DNA from: Cranoglanis bouderius
Taxonomy: Eukaryota > Chordata > Actinopteri > Siluriformes > Cranoglanididae
Reading direction: 5' to 3'
DNA: 64,000 nt
Assembly (NCBI GenBank): GCA_023630585.1
Contig: CM042564.1
Coordinates: forward strand, 15,782,242 to 15,846,241
In this document: piece after piece, positions 51,126 through 61,644 of the stretch
Numbering within the stretch: position 1 is the first letter of the stretch
Layout of the letters: each line of letters begins with the position of its first letter
The notes under the pieces: generated by a model
The model's input: the letters and a program-made list of their open reading frames with translations, nothing else
The model's database searches: none
What the model was told of the DNA's origin: nothing
Made by a program: the position numbers and the translations under genes

Positions 51126-51279
51126 AAGTAAAATTGTATCACTAAAACTATTTTTAGCAACTACACAGTTTTGCCTAAAAACGTCATTCAGTCTCTGTAA
51201 TTTGCTTTTCATATGCATGAAATCGTTTGCTAATGAAGTAATCAGAAATAAAATATATACCTGTAAATAACCAACATTT

Positions 51280-51960
51280 ACCATTAGCTAGAATTTGACT
51301 TGCTGTCTAGCCAATTACATTCATTATCTACTGGAATAAACGCTAGTCTAACCTGGCATTAGCAAAGGCTAACCTAGTTAAAATAGACAGCTAATGTTAG
51401 TAAAACTTACATTAGATGGAGTTCATGCCTTCTAAGGAGGCAAAACAATCTTTGCATACTCCAACATACTGAAACATTTTACTGAGGTAGTGTCAGCACT
51501 GTTCATCCTCATGTTTCACACTGCAGTCTGGTGGCTTATCCCTCTTCAGATGTACAGGAGATAGCTATAGCATTCAGTACATTGTGTAGCATGAAAAGGT
51601 CACCACATATGGTGAACTGACATGATTCTTGATAGTTTTTCTACAAAGTTGATCTTGATTGGATTCTTTAAACAGAAATGTAAATAAAATATGCAGGAGC
51701 CCATTCTATTGAAGCATAGCATTCCTGTACAATCATTGGCTAAATGAGAGACAAGACCTTTGAGATTTATTACAAGTACTTCGAAGGTAAATGTAAGAAA
51801 TAAAAAATATATGTTTCAGTTATTTGTTAATATGCAATTAAAAGTGTATGTATTCAATTTCATTAACACTCAAGTAAAATATAAATACACCAAAAGTATA
51901 CTTAAGTATAATAGCAAAGTACAATTACTTAAGTATTTTCCACCGCCTGTGATGTCTAAC
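51280..51960 (-). mobile_element. hAT-like remnant
   Basis: The right edge, reverse-complemented, reads CAGGCGGTGGAAAATACTTA followed by AGTAATTGTACTTTGC and TTATACTTAAGTATACTTTT. This is the subterminal ACTTAAGTA-rich pattern seen at the ends of teleost hAT elements (C-A-G-x-G-GTGGA..). No transposase frame was recognised and the left end is unclear. Confidence 0.45.
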
Positions 51961-52004
51961 AAGGTTTGAAACACTCGCCTACTCAGTGCAGAACCTGTAA
52001 GCTC

Positions 52005-52440
52005 CTTTATATTCTTAGATTTGTGCTTGTGAACTTGTGAATGAAGACCACAGGCTTTCAGTAGGGTTCAAATCTAAAGACTGATTTATTCTCTGTTCAA
52101 CAACTTCTGTGCTGATTTGGATGTCTGTTTAGGCTCATTGTTGAAAATCCATCTGTGGCCAAGACTGAACCTCCTGGCAGAGGCAACCAGGCTTTGCCTC
52201 ATATCCCCTGGTATTGAGCAGAATTCGTGATGCCATCCAATCTGCACAAGAGTTGCTGGGCCACTAGTTGCAAAACAGCCCCAAAGCATCACTTATCCAC
52301 CTCCATATTTAACACTTTCATGCCGTCCCAGTTTTCACATAATATGGCAATAATGTGTATGACTAAAAGTTACATTTTGATCTCATGTAACCACAATACA
52401 TGATTCCAGTTGTAATTTTGATGATGTAGTAAAACTACTA
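52005..52440 (-). pseudogene. degraded Tc1-like transposase fragment
   Basis: A minus-strand frame at 52086-52292 reads MMLWGCFATSGPATLVQIGW and later LVASARRFSLGHRWIFNN, then EPKQTSKSAQKLL. These are the central GCF..SGP block and the region of the second catalytic Asp, here changed to NNEPKQT, so the residue is lost. Farther downstream SLDLNP corresponds to the SPDLNPIE block. No terminal inverted repeats were found. Confidence 0.8.
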
Positions 52441-52624
52441 CGAGTGTAGTAGTTGATTTGAATAACAAACCTAGGAATCAATTTAAGTTCAATTCAGTGA
52501 CCTTGGGTGAAATCACAGAGTAAATTTTTACTTAATAAAAAAAGAGGTTAATTTCTTTTTTATACCTGTGGCTATTTTTAACGCTCCCCCTCAGCTTTTC
52601 TTTAATACTCTTTTTGCACATATA

Positions 52625-53103
52625 CAGTGGTGCTTGAAAGTTTGCGAAAGTTTGTAGAATTTTCTATATTTTGGCATAAATATTAACTAAAACATCAACA
52701 GATTTTCACACAAGTCCTAAAAGTAGATAAAGAGAACCCAATTAAACAAATAAGACAAAAATATTATACTTGGTCATTTATTTACTGAAGAAAATGATCC
52801 AATATTACATATCTGTGAGTGGCAAAAGTATGTGAACCTTTGTTTTCAGTCTCTTATGTGACCCCCTTTGTGCAGCAATAACTACAACTAAACGTTTCCG
52901 GGAACTGTTGATCAGTGCTGCACATCGGCTTGGAGGAATTTTAGGTCATTCCTCAGTACAGAACAACTTCAACTCTGGGATGTTGGTGGGTTTTCTCAAT
53001 GGACTGCTTGCATCTGGTCCTTTTTTTATTGGATTAAGATCAAGGTTAGGTAATATTTATGCAGAAATATAGAAAATTCTTCACAAACTTTCAAGCACCA
53101 CTG
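52625..53103. mobile_element. non-autonomous Tc1/mariner-type element (479 bp)
   Basis: Terminal inverted repeats CAGTGGTGCTTGAAAGTTTG and complement, flanked by TA on both sides (52623-52624, 53104-53105). The interior has CACACAAGTCCTAAAAGTAG, TGAGTGGCAAAAGTATGTGA and ATTTTAGGTCATTCCTCAGT, recognisable as the 5' region of a longer teleost Tc1-like element. No transposase remains. Confidence 0.92.
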
Positions 53104-53105
53104 TA

Positions 53106-53490
53106 TATATTTTTAAATACTTTTGGAGTTGACTGTTGCATGCTAATAGTATATCAAAATGTTCAACGTGTTAATGTATACACCAGCTGAATTTAATTAG
53201 GAATGATAGGACAGCTTATAGCTGTGACTCAGTGAGTCAAACATGGCAGCTGTCTTCCTCTTAGACACAGCGAGAAATAAGAGAGTGACAAGGTGGTCAT
53301 GGTAAAAATCCCTAAGACACCGGTTATAAAATTCAGTTTGTCCTTAACTAGCCCCTATATGAACGTTATTCTTACCTAGGGCAGGTAAGGCAGCTTTGAG
53401 ATGGCAATAAAAAGGCCAATAAAAAAACACATCTGCACGTTCGCACAACTCAGCGAAGCATGGCCGAACTGTAACATGTGAATGAAATGA
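53106..53490. other. intron stretch without recognised feature
   Basis: Nothing supported. Confidence 0.5.
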
Positions 53491-53534
53491 TTTGTTTGTG
53501 TTTTTCTCCTCTCATCCCCTTCCCTCTCTCCTAA

Positions 53535-53570
53535 TGGGCCCGGCTCCCATCAGCGCTGGCACCGGGCCCA
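53535..53570. repeat. GC-rich inverted repeat (hairpin)
   Basis: TGGGCCCGG (53535-53543) and CCGGGCCCA (53562-53570) form a perfect 9-bp stem around an 18-base loop. It lies inside a GC-rich, complex patch (53500-53640). Confidence 0.85.
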
Positions 53571-53677
53571 TCAGGGTGGAAGATTTGCTGGGTGGGGGGG
53601 TATCTCTGGGAAGAGGAAGCCCTCTAAAGCCTGTAGCGATTTCCTTTATTTCCTTGCTTCTCTAGGCTGTGATTCTG

Positions 53678-53679
53678 TG

Positions 53680-53708
<29 letters not shown>
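53678..53708. repeat. (CT)n microsatellite
   Basis: About 13 units plus TTTCTC. Confidence 0.93.
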
Positions 53709-53712
<4 letters not shown>

Positions 53713-54437
53713 CATCTGGTCTGCTTGCTCTCTTCCTCTTCAGTGGTTGTGATATGGCATGCACTGGTTGGATTAAACTTGACCGTAACTAATAAGGATG
53801 TGGATTCAATTAACTGTGGTTTCTCATATTTTTGAAATAACTTTGTATTGTTTAATAGTACTATTTACTGCATTTCAGCCACACAACCACATTCATGCAC
53901 AAACACACACACATACAGTTGGAGAAGTTCCAGTCCACAGCAGACTGTGCTGCAAGCTGGGTTGTTAGATTCCATCCATGGTGGAGTGTCTCCTGAAAAG
54001 AGGCTGTCTGCTAAATCATCGATTTCAGTTGGATGCCTCTCTCACCCTGTGGCTATTTTTAACGCTCCCCCTCAGCCCGTGCTGTACATCAACACAGGCA
54101 AACATCCTGGTCTGTTTCATGCCATCGCCAACCCTTTTAGTCACGCTAACTCTTATCCGGCTGGAGGGGCTACTCCGACGGGCATGCTAACGCTCATCCT
54201 GTTGTAAAGATTATCCTTACAATCACTCAAACGCCGCTGCTGCCCGAGAGCCTGCTTTTAAAATCATGTAAACGTTTATCAGTTCAACAAGACAGGTGTT
54301 GCTCTCACATACACCGTGCCCAATTCTGGGATTACATTAATTTTTGCTATTTAGCTATTTTGCTCTATCTTGCTTCATACTTAAGTGAACTTAAGCTCAG
54401 CTTCAGTTTCAATTGAGTAGTGACCACTTCAACTCAC
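53709..54437. other. intron adjacent to the 59-bp exon donor
   Basis: The sequence TGTGGCTATTTTTAACGCTCCCCCTCAGC at 54049-54077 also occurs at 52568-52596 (identical as read), a short duplication of unknown origin. No gene. Confidence 0.5.
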
Positions 54438-54496
54438 CTTTGCACTGGTTGGTGTTTTTATCGAGGATTGCCTTCGTTGACACTATTTTCCCATAC
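54438..54496 (-). CDS. rbms3: rbms3 internal exon: middle of RRM1
   Basis: Seen: a 59-bp minus-strand exon encoding YGKIVSTKAILDKNTNQCK, flanked by a good acceptor (CTTTTTCTCTTCATCAG) and donor (AAAG/GTGAGT). Its first G is the last base of a split codon, consistent with a preceding Pro as in the family's CQP-YGK sequence, and its last G begins the Gly codon completed at 48476. This covers beta2 and the following loop of RRM1. KNTNQCK points to RBMS3; RBMS1 and RBMS2 have KTTNKCK as I recall. The exon carrying RRM1 RNP2 and helix 1 should lie upstream. I scanned 54.5-64 kb on the minus strand by eye and did not find it, so it is probably beyond the window. Unlike the next two exons, this one has a conventional polypyrimidine tract. 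Confidence 0.93.
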
Positions 54497-54595
54497 CTGA
54501 TGAAGAGAAAAAGCACACTGTTAGCAAAAATATAAATATATGCATTATATTATATCACACAAACACTATACTTTGCTATATAATGTAATATTTAA

Positions 54596-55228
54596 GTAAC
54601 GCTTTACATTAAGGTTAACTTAGCTGACATTATTTAATGCATTAGTTAACATTAACAAACAATGAACCTCAGGATTACTAAACATATCTAAGTAATATAA
54701 CAATTCGTATTAATTGATTTTTTTTTTTGTAAATAATAAACCAAATAAACCAACACCTGTATTAACTAATGTTCATGAGACTGAAAAGCAAGTTCCAGTA
54801 TTTTCACCAGGAGACCAGGGCTGCGTTTCCCAAAAGCATCACACAGTCTTCTTAACTGGGAGGGCGAGTGTTCAGGGTGATGCTGTGAATGCTCTACCAT
54901 TTAATGATGATCTTTGTGCTTTGATGCTTTTGGGAAACTTGACCTAAAACAGTAATTTATCAGGAATTTACCAACATTTAGGAACATTAGATTTTGAAAT
55001 GAGATTTTGCTCATTTATTTGCACTTATTTTTAGTCATGAATTAAATAAACATTAGTCAATGCAGGTGTGTATAGTTAATGTTTAGACAAGCATCAATTC
55101 ATATACAGTATGTGTTCATTTACTTTGTTAACACAATGGTGTATTAATAATGATGTTTATAGGTTGCTCATGTTAACAAATTCAATAAATATTGTCAGTT
55201 AAGGGAACCGTAATGTAAAGTCTTACTA
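54596..55228. mobile_element. MITE with imperfect termini, carrying a nested insertion
   Basis: The left edge GTAACGCTTTACATTAAGGT and the right edge, reverse-complemented, GTAAGACTTTACATTACGGT match at most positions. The interior is rich in TTAGTTAACATTAACAAACAAT. Typical of a common non-autonomous teleost DNA element. A second palindromic element is inserted at 54817-54944. Confidence 0.75.
54817..54944. mobile_element. short palindromic MITE nested in the preceding one
   Basis: Ends GGGCTGCGTTTCCCAAAAGC and the inverted GCTTTTGGGAAACTTGACC form a long imperfect stem (core GTTTCCCAAAAGCATC). About 128 bp; common in fish genomes as I recall. Confidence 0.8.
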
Positions 55229-56280
55229 TATAATACTGTACTGTACTATATGGCTGATGGATAATGGCTAAAATAATCAGTATGACCAATACTAAAATCA
55301 TGTTTATTTCATCGAAATTATTTTAGGAACAAAATAGTTTTATTGTACATTTATAACTTGTACATTATAAGTCCATGTTTATTTTGTATTCCTTTAAATC
55401 TGTTTAGTATTCTGACTGCGATTAAAACTTCATTAAATGCTAAATATATTAAAAAAAGAGTCATAATTAGATTAAACAAATAAACATATTCAGTATGTAC
55501 TTAAACAGTTCAAACATTTAAACGGAGAGCTTGTGATTTAATGAACCATCAATAAACACCAAAATCTTGTGTTAGCTATTATTTATTTATTTATTTATTT
55601 TTTTAGATAAAGATTTTTAGGTAACTTTCATCAATATCACAGGTGCCTATGTTTAATTAATTGAGAAAACCAGATATTGTGACCATGAATTAAATTAGAT
55701 TAATTGTGCAGCCATATACTTCTATATAAAATAGAACTACTCATGGTCTATGGTCTATGTGTGTGTGTGCTCTCATTTTCACAGATTTATGCTAAAGACA
55801 GAGTATTGATGTTTTCTCTGACCACTGCTCATTAAAAGTTTGATCCTATCTCTGGAGAGAACAGGGTTTAAGATGGCCCTAAATTTTCCTCTTCATTAAA
55901 ACATTTAACAAGGATGGTTTATCGATAGATTTTTATATAGTCTCAAAACAATAACTTTGAAGATGAAGTAAACATAAGGGGAGGTGCAGTTTGCATGTGG
56001 AATAATTAGAAGCAACTGGCGAAGTAGACCGAGCAATGTATTTGAGTGGACCGAACCAAGCCCTTAAAGAATACTGAAGCAGAACTGATCACCGTATGAA
56101 CATATGAAACCCTAGCCCTAAAAGACTGAATTCACAAGTGCTTTATTTTCATTTTTCTACATTAAACATGGAACATGTATCCACACACTGATGTCACAGA
56201 AATATAAGAATCCAGTGTGATAAATCATTTTCAGTTCATTAGCAATGATAAACCTGTGCAGGTATTGCATGATGTGTGAA
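55229..56280. other. intron stretch without recognised feature
   Basis: Very AT-rich; ATTT run at 55578-55602. No element supported. Confidence 0.5.
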
Positions 56281-56640
56281 CGATCACCTCCCTCCCTTTC
56301 CATCCCTTGCTTTCCCTTTCTTTCCTCCCTCTTTCATCAAAGAAGGTAATAAAGTTCCTTATCTGCGCTGTATCCGCCAGCAGAAAAGGATGACTGATAT
56401 AAGAAAGGCCCTCCCAATGTGACTTTTAATTAATGTTTAATGTGTCTCCTTCCTCCAGGTAAGACGAGAGAGTATATTACTCCACTTTTATAGGGACGGA
56501 GGCGTTTAATAAAGGAGGGATCATTTCGCTGTCACCGCGAACAGCGCCGGCCCATCAGGCTTTCATGCCACCAACGTCGGTGAAATGGCAGCTAATTCAT
56601 CTCAACCACTCAAATCTCTAACGACTCGACTTAGGGTTAG
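56281..56640. promoter_or_regulatory. candidate conserved non-coding element
   Basis: A repeat-free, compositionally complex stretch in AT-rich surroundings. It has TTTTAATTAATGTTTAATG, GGCGTTTAATAAAGG, CAGCTAATTCATC and CACCGCGAACAGCGCCGG, homeodomain- and caudal-like cores clustered with CpG-containing sequence. Inference from composition; not aligned. Confidence 0.35.
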
Positions 56641-57306
56641 CTCTTCAGATTAAAAAAGAAAGTCTAGAGGCATTTTACGTGTCTGAATCATATGAGGTTA
56701 CACTGTTGGTACTTTGCACTGAAAGCACAATAAAAAAAGAAAAAAAAGAAAATGTCTACAGTGCCGTGATATTCATACATACATAATACATAAATACAGG
56801 TTTGTGCACCACTTTATGTGGATATTCACAATTCTGGGATGTTTATGCTAAAAATGTTGAGGCTGTTTGGATGTTTGATATCATGCAGCATGTCAGTCAG
56901 CAGTGCCACATGAGAGAAACACAAGCACCACATGTGACCGCACTGTTTGAGCTGCTGTCATTTCTTCTTACAAAGCAAGAGCTAGCCAAAACACTGACAT
57001 CTCAGTTGAATAAACGATGAGAGGCACTGGGAACACTATAAGACTGACATTGGTCCCTGGGAAGAGTGGAGGTAATGTGATTGAACATCTACTTAAAAGC
57101 ATTTCAAAAATTGTCCTGGACTGAGCCAGTCATGAATCAACAACAAACACTCAAAGTCACCAATGCTTTGAGACAAATTGACAAAAGTCTTTTAAATGAC
57201 CTCTAGATTCCTGAGTTGGCATTTTTATTGCACAGGCTTCAGCCTCTCCGGGAGGCTTTGTTGGAAAATGGGAGGGTTTTAAAATTGTTATTAAAAACTA
57301 CAATGA
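56641..57306. other. intron stretch without recognised feature
   Basis: A 72-codon plus-strand frame at 56802-57020 shows no family resemblance and is probably chance. Confidence 0.5.
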
Positions 57307-57308
57307 TA

Positions 57309-57811
57309 CAGTACATGGCCGAAAGTATGTGGACACCCAAGCATCACACCAATACATCAGCCTTCTCCAAACTGTTGCCACAAAGTTGGAGGCACACAAT
57401 TGTATAGGATGTCTTTGTATGCTGTAGCAGTACAATTTCCCTTCACTGTAACTAAAGGGCCCAAACCTGTTCCAGCATGACAATGCCCCTGTGCGCTAAG
57501 CGAGCTCCATACAGACATGGTTTGCCAAGGTGGGATTGGAAGAACTCGAGTGGTCTGCACAGAGCCCTGACCTCAACCCCGCCGAACACCTTTGGGATGA
57601 ACTGGAATGCTGACCGGGCTTTATTGCCAGACATCAGTGCCTGACCTCACTAAAGCTCTTGTGGCTGAATGAGCACAAACCCCACAGCCACAATTTCCCA
57701 GAAGTGTGGAGGTCATTATAACAGCACTGAGGACTAAATCTGGAATTGGATGTTAAAAAAGCACATATGGGTGTGATGGTCAGGTGTCCACAAACTTTTG
57801 GCCATATAGTA
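57309..57811 (+). mobile_element. truncated Tc1-like element with C-terminal transposase remnant
   Basis: The ends are related inverted repeats: CATGGCCGAAAGTATGTGGA at the left and TCCACAAACTTTTGGCCATA at the right. Inside, the plus strand reads FQHDNAPV (second catalytic Asp block) and then SPDLNPAEHLWDELEC (block with the catalytic Glu), followed by a stop. The first two thirds of the transposase are missing. A GATA array starts at the right end. Confidence 0.85.
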
Positions 57812-57815
57812 TAAT

Positions 57816-57854
<39 letters not shown>

Positions 57855-57855
57855 T

Positions 57856-57927
<72 letters not shown>
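57816..57927. repeat. (TAGA)n microsatellite
   Basis: About 28 units with one TATA interruption near 57853, directly after the Tc1-like terminus. Confidence 0.98.
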
Positions 57928-57939
57928 TCAGTCTGTAGT

Positions 57940-58170
57940 GGATCTAGGTGCAAGGTAGGAGAATTTACCCTGGCTGGGACTCCAGACACATTCGTTAATA
58001 CACCCATTCACACCTACAGGCAATTTCGAGTAGCCAATCCACCTACCTGCATGTTTTTCGACAGTGGGAGGAAAGCAAAGACCCCAGGGAAAACTCTCCA
58101 CACCAACAGGAACCTGAGCTCAGGATTAAACGGTGGACCCTATAGCAGTGAAGCAGCAATGCTGCCTGCT
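57940..58170 (-). mobile_element. SINE-like dispersed repeat, reverse orientation, diverged
   Basis: TTTACCCTGGCTGGGACTCC, CACCCATTCACACCTACAGG, AATCCACCTACCTGCATGTT, GACAGTGGGAGGAAAGC and CAGGAACCTGAGCTCAGGAT, then AGCAGCAATGCTGCCTGCTG. Same general architecture as the repeats at 20521 and 37185. Confidence 0.7.
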
Positions 58171-58683
58171 GTGCAATGCATTAACATTGCTGATGAAAAC
58201 ATAATCTTAATGACTATAATAAAGTAAGGTGATGGTACAGTGACACTTATCCTGTTAAATGTTCCGGTAAAGTTCTCCTGCTGTTTGTGATGCCTAATCC
58301 ACAGCAGTGTTAATGCCAATCATTAGTAAGTCATTACCAATAATATTCTAGGGTTTGAATTTATCCATATAAATGTGCATAGTTTAAAATGTCATGCAAT
58401 AGAAATACCAAGCAAATACCAAATCCAGAACAAAGAAGTCAACATCTGGTATTCTATTCTAAGTAAAAGCGTAATACTCGCAGAATTCCAATCATTCATC
58501 CCATAATATAAGTTAAACAGACTCTTGGAAGAACTCTGACACATCTATAAATCTGTGCCATCACAGGATTTATTAAGCATAAGCCAATTTACAAACAGTT
58601 TACATGTTTGGATATATGTAAATATCTGTCTTTTTGTAGAATATTTAGTGTGTTGTAATTTTTCTGCGTTACTTTGTTAAACA

Positions 58684-58880
58684 TTCATTCATTCATTCAT
58701 CTTTAGTAACCGCTTTATCCTGGTCAGGCTCGCTATACATCCTGAGCCTGTCCCGGGAACACTTGGCGCAAGGCAGGAATACACCCTGGATTGGCTGTTA
58801 GTTCACTGAAGGGCAGCATACACACACTCACACACTCAGGGGGTAAATTAGAGCACATAATCCACCTACCACCTACCAAG
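58684..58880 (-). mobile_element. SINE-like dispersed repeat, reverse piece with ATTC tail
   Basis: Starts with (ATTC)n (58682-58700, the complement of a GAAT tail), then GTAACCGCTTTATCCTGGTC, TGAGCCTGTCCCGGGAACAC, AATACACCCTGGATTGGC and AATCCACCTACC. The 5' head is missing. Confidence 0.8.
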
Positions 58881-58924
58881 ATGGCAGAAAACAGAATACT
58901 GTATATATTTCTGTTTATATACAA

Positions 58925-59025
58925 CACCCCCTCCATGGTTGGGGGTTCGATTCCCACCTGTGTATGGAGAGCCTGCATGTTCTCGCCGTGCTTCGGGGGT
59001 TCCCTCCCCCAGTCTAAAGATATAT
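58925..59025 (+). mobile_element. SINE-like dispersed repeat, forward head piece
   Basis: Box B-like GGGTTCGATTCCC at 58944, then CATGTTCTCGCCGTGCTTCG and GGGTTCCCTCCCCCAGTCTA. This is the 5' half of the same kind of SINE, opposite in sense to the piece that ends 45 bp upstream. Confidence 0.75.
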
Positions 59026-59460
59026 ATGATACTTTGCATACTGTAATTTATACAAACTTTTTACAGAACTTTTACACAAAACAATACAGAAACAAGGCTG
59101 TTACGTGTAACTATCATATTGAGTACTTTTGTTTTTATACTAAACACCTCTTAATTGAGTCATATTAGAGTAGACAGATGCCTGGAGCGCAGACACATGC
59201 CTACAGAGTGTCTGCACTGCCTCAGTTTCTCAGCACAAACACACACCCCCGTTCACACATCCCTATCCTTGGGGAACCAGAATATAGTTTAAGAAGGATC
59301 ACTTTGTTCTTGTGATCTAGTTCCACCTGGGCCCAGAGGTGCTTCTTTTCTATGAAGAATCAGGAGAGTTAACCGTCCCTCATACTGCTCATTCTCTGTC
59401 CACAAATGCCACATTTGTTTAACTGGCATTGTCAATGGTTTATTAATTTATTCATTTTTA
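59026..59460. other. intron stretch without recognised feature
   Basis: Nothing supported. Confidence 0.5.
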
Positions 59461-59469
59461 TTTTATTAC

Positions 59470-59635
59470 ACCTCACATTTGTTTCCAAAGCAACTTACCA
59501 ATGAGGCTGAATACAATCAAGTATAAACAACTAAATAACAGGTGAAGGTGAACTGGCAGCACTGGGATTTGAATTTACAACCCTCAGATCACTAGTGTGG
59601 CTCAGCTTCTGACTCAACACTCTTTAGAGCTGTTC
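59470..59635 (-). mobile_element. tRNA-SINE remnant, reverse orientation
   Basis: GGCAGCACTGGGATTTGAAT is the complement of the box B region (ATTCAAATCCCAGTGCTGCC). It is followed by CAACCCTCAGATCACTAG and TGGCTCAGCTTCTGACTC, a mutated box A side. The left part (CAAAGCAACTTACCAATGAG) is a plausible tail. Diverged relative of 8572-8757. Confidence 0.6.
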
Positions 59636-60079
59636 GGATACAGTTTAGAGTTGGGATATTCAAATAAGATTTGTGAAGGTCCAGTTACACAAAATCTTTA
59701 CTTACAGAGGTCCGGATAAGCAGTTAACATGCTTAGCATGCCTTTTAATGCTTAGTGATACGTTCATGGCTATAAATAAGACATATCAATTTGAAGTGGT
59801 TAAGTTTTGTTTCACTTTGGTGCTTCACATTAGCACTTTTGACTAATGCCATGGTCTCTGAACAGACATCTGTTTGGAACTTGAAGCAGAGAGAATAAAC
59901 AAATATTTCTCTGTCCAATCATCATTAAACAGTGTGTTTCCATTATCAACTTTTTTCCACAAGCCATATTGTCATTTCACAATTCAATCCAGAGACGTTA
60001 AAATGAAATTAAATCTGCCTTCAGATAAACAATACATAAATGCTTGTGAACCACAGACAGTTTTTTTTCACACATAACT

Positions 60080-60248
60080 GGGAGTGTTAGCTCAGTGGTT
60101 AAGATGTTGGCTTTCTGATTGGAAGGTTGTGAATTCAAATCCCAGCACTGCTGGGCCCTTGAGCAAGGCTCTTAACTCTTAACTGCTCAGTTGTATAAAT
60201 GTAAATTGCTCTGGATTAGGATGTCTGTCAAATGCTGTAAATGCAAAT
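60080..60248 (+). mobile_element. tRNA-derived SINE
   Basis: Box A TAGCTCAGTGG (60088-60098), box B AATTCAAATCC (60131-60141), then CAGCACTGCTGGGCCCTTGA, GCTCTTAACTCTTAACTGC, TGCTCTGGATTAGGATGTCT and GCTGTAAATGCAAATAT. Same family as 8572-8757. Confidence 0.85.
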
Positions 60249-61547
60249 ATGTTGACTGAAATACTTTGCTAGGTCCAGATCCAGACTGCAAACCACCAGT
60301 AGTCTAGACGTTTGCTCTAGGGCCTAGTGGTTCCTTCTTGGTGTATGAAGAAGACTGGCTGTTCAGTGTCACCTTTCTTAATTCTCGCATTGCAAGCATT
60401 TTTCTGTGCTTGAGATCTCCCATACTTCTAGAAACTCAGGTGAAAAAAGCAAATAAGTTACAACTGAAAATATTTACTTTAGCATTGATTAGGTCTATGT
60501 GTGAAATATGGCAAGTGTGTTGGCATTTTCACATACTTTAAGAAGAAAATGGCACTCCTAAGCCCAACATATTATGACAGACAAGACTAGGAACAATTCC
60601 CCCTTGATTTTGTGTATCACCAGGACCAAAACGTATTTTGTGTACACAGCTCTCAACCATCGTGTGAAGTGCTAATGATAGCTCTCAAAGGGCCCTCACA
60701 CACTCTGATCTGTGTGTTTATGTCTCCCCAGAACACGGGCAGCCACGGATGCTGGGCCGTTTGATGTCTCATGCCGTGAGATGTGAACTGACGTCTTTCC
60801 ATGTCTTTCAACTCTCATCCAGGTGTGTGTGAGAAATCTCTTAATTGGCTACCAGTGCAGCTGTCTTGTCCGACACAGCGTTCATCATTTGAGTGCACAG
60901 TTGAGCATATGTCTCATATTTGTGGATTTGTTCAATCTGGAGGGGAATTCTGACTGTGCATACTTCAAAGATGGGCAACAATGCAGCAATTAGAGACAAT
61001 ATTAGTTACATTACCGGACAATATTCCTAGAATTATAGGGAAACAGGATGTAGTGTGAGTGCCATTATGAGGGAAAGAGAATCATTGGTTCTTTAAAATG
61101 TTCAGTGGTCTAAAAGGCAGGAAATGGCACTTGTGTGAAACTAGCAGAGTGAAGGCGATTTAGCCCCCAATAATACCTACAATGATACCTATAAGCAGAC
61201 AATCATCTGTTTCAATACAGGTTAGAATGCCAGCGAGGAGCCGGTGCATTTGAGTTTAAAATAACAGCACAGTAGCCTCTTTGAATCAATTCCTGTGATC
61301 TCTCGAGGTGCCTTTGAAGGAGAAGGGTAGAAAGTTACATTTCATATATGATTGAAAGTTCTTTATTGCTATATGTGTATCTTTTTACAGGTATGATATG
61401 AAAGACATGATCTTAGGGATCATAGGGGAAAATGATTCTCAGACTTTTGCATCACTTGCTTCTTTAAAAGTATTATTATCAAAAATAAATAAAAGAAACA
61501 AAACTATTTTTAGCAAAATACCAATGAAGGGAAGATTTCTTCATTAT

Positions 61548-61550
<3 letters not shown>
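60249..61550. other. intron stretch without recognised feature
   Basis: No element or coding signal supported. Confidence 0.5.

Positions 61551-61641
<91 letters not shown>
61551..61641. repeat. (TA)45 microsatellite
   Basis: Second very long TA array of the window, 91 bp. Confidence 0.98.

Positions 61642-61644
<3 letters not shown>

Larger units (their letters stand above)
48477..54437 (-). other. rbms3: rbms3 intron within RRM1 (5,961 bp)
   Basis: This is a phase-1 intron splitting the Gly codon of RRM1 RNP1. It starts with GTGAGT at 54437 and ends with TGTGTAG at 48477. It contains a CA array at the acceptor end, a GA array, the fold-back Tc1 element, a hAT-like remnant, a Tc1 fragment and a MITE. 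Confidence 0.9.

Noticed and set aside
56802..57020. 72-codon plus-strand frame
   Set aside because: No family resemblance, no repeats, no splice context; probably chance.
58791..59168. 125-codon plus-strand open frame
   Set aside because: Spans the head-to-head SINE pieces; no conserved domain visible.
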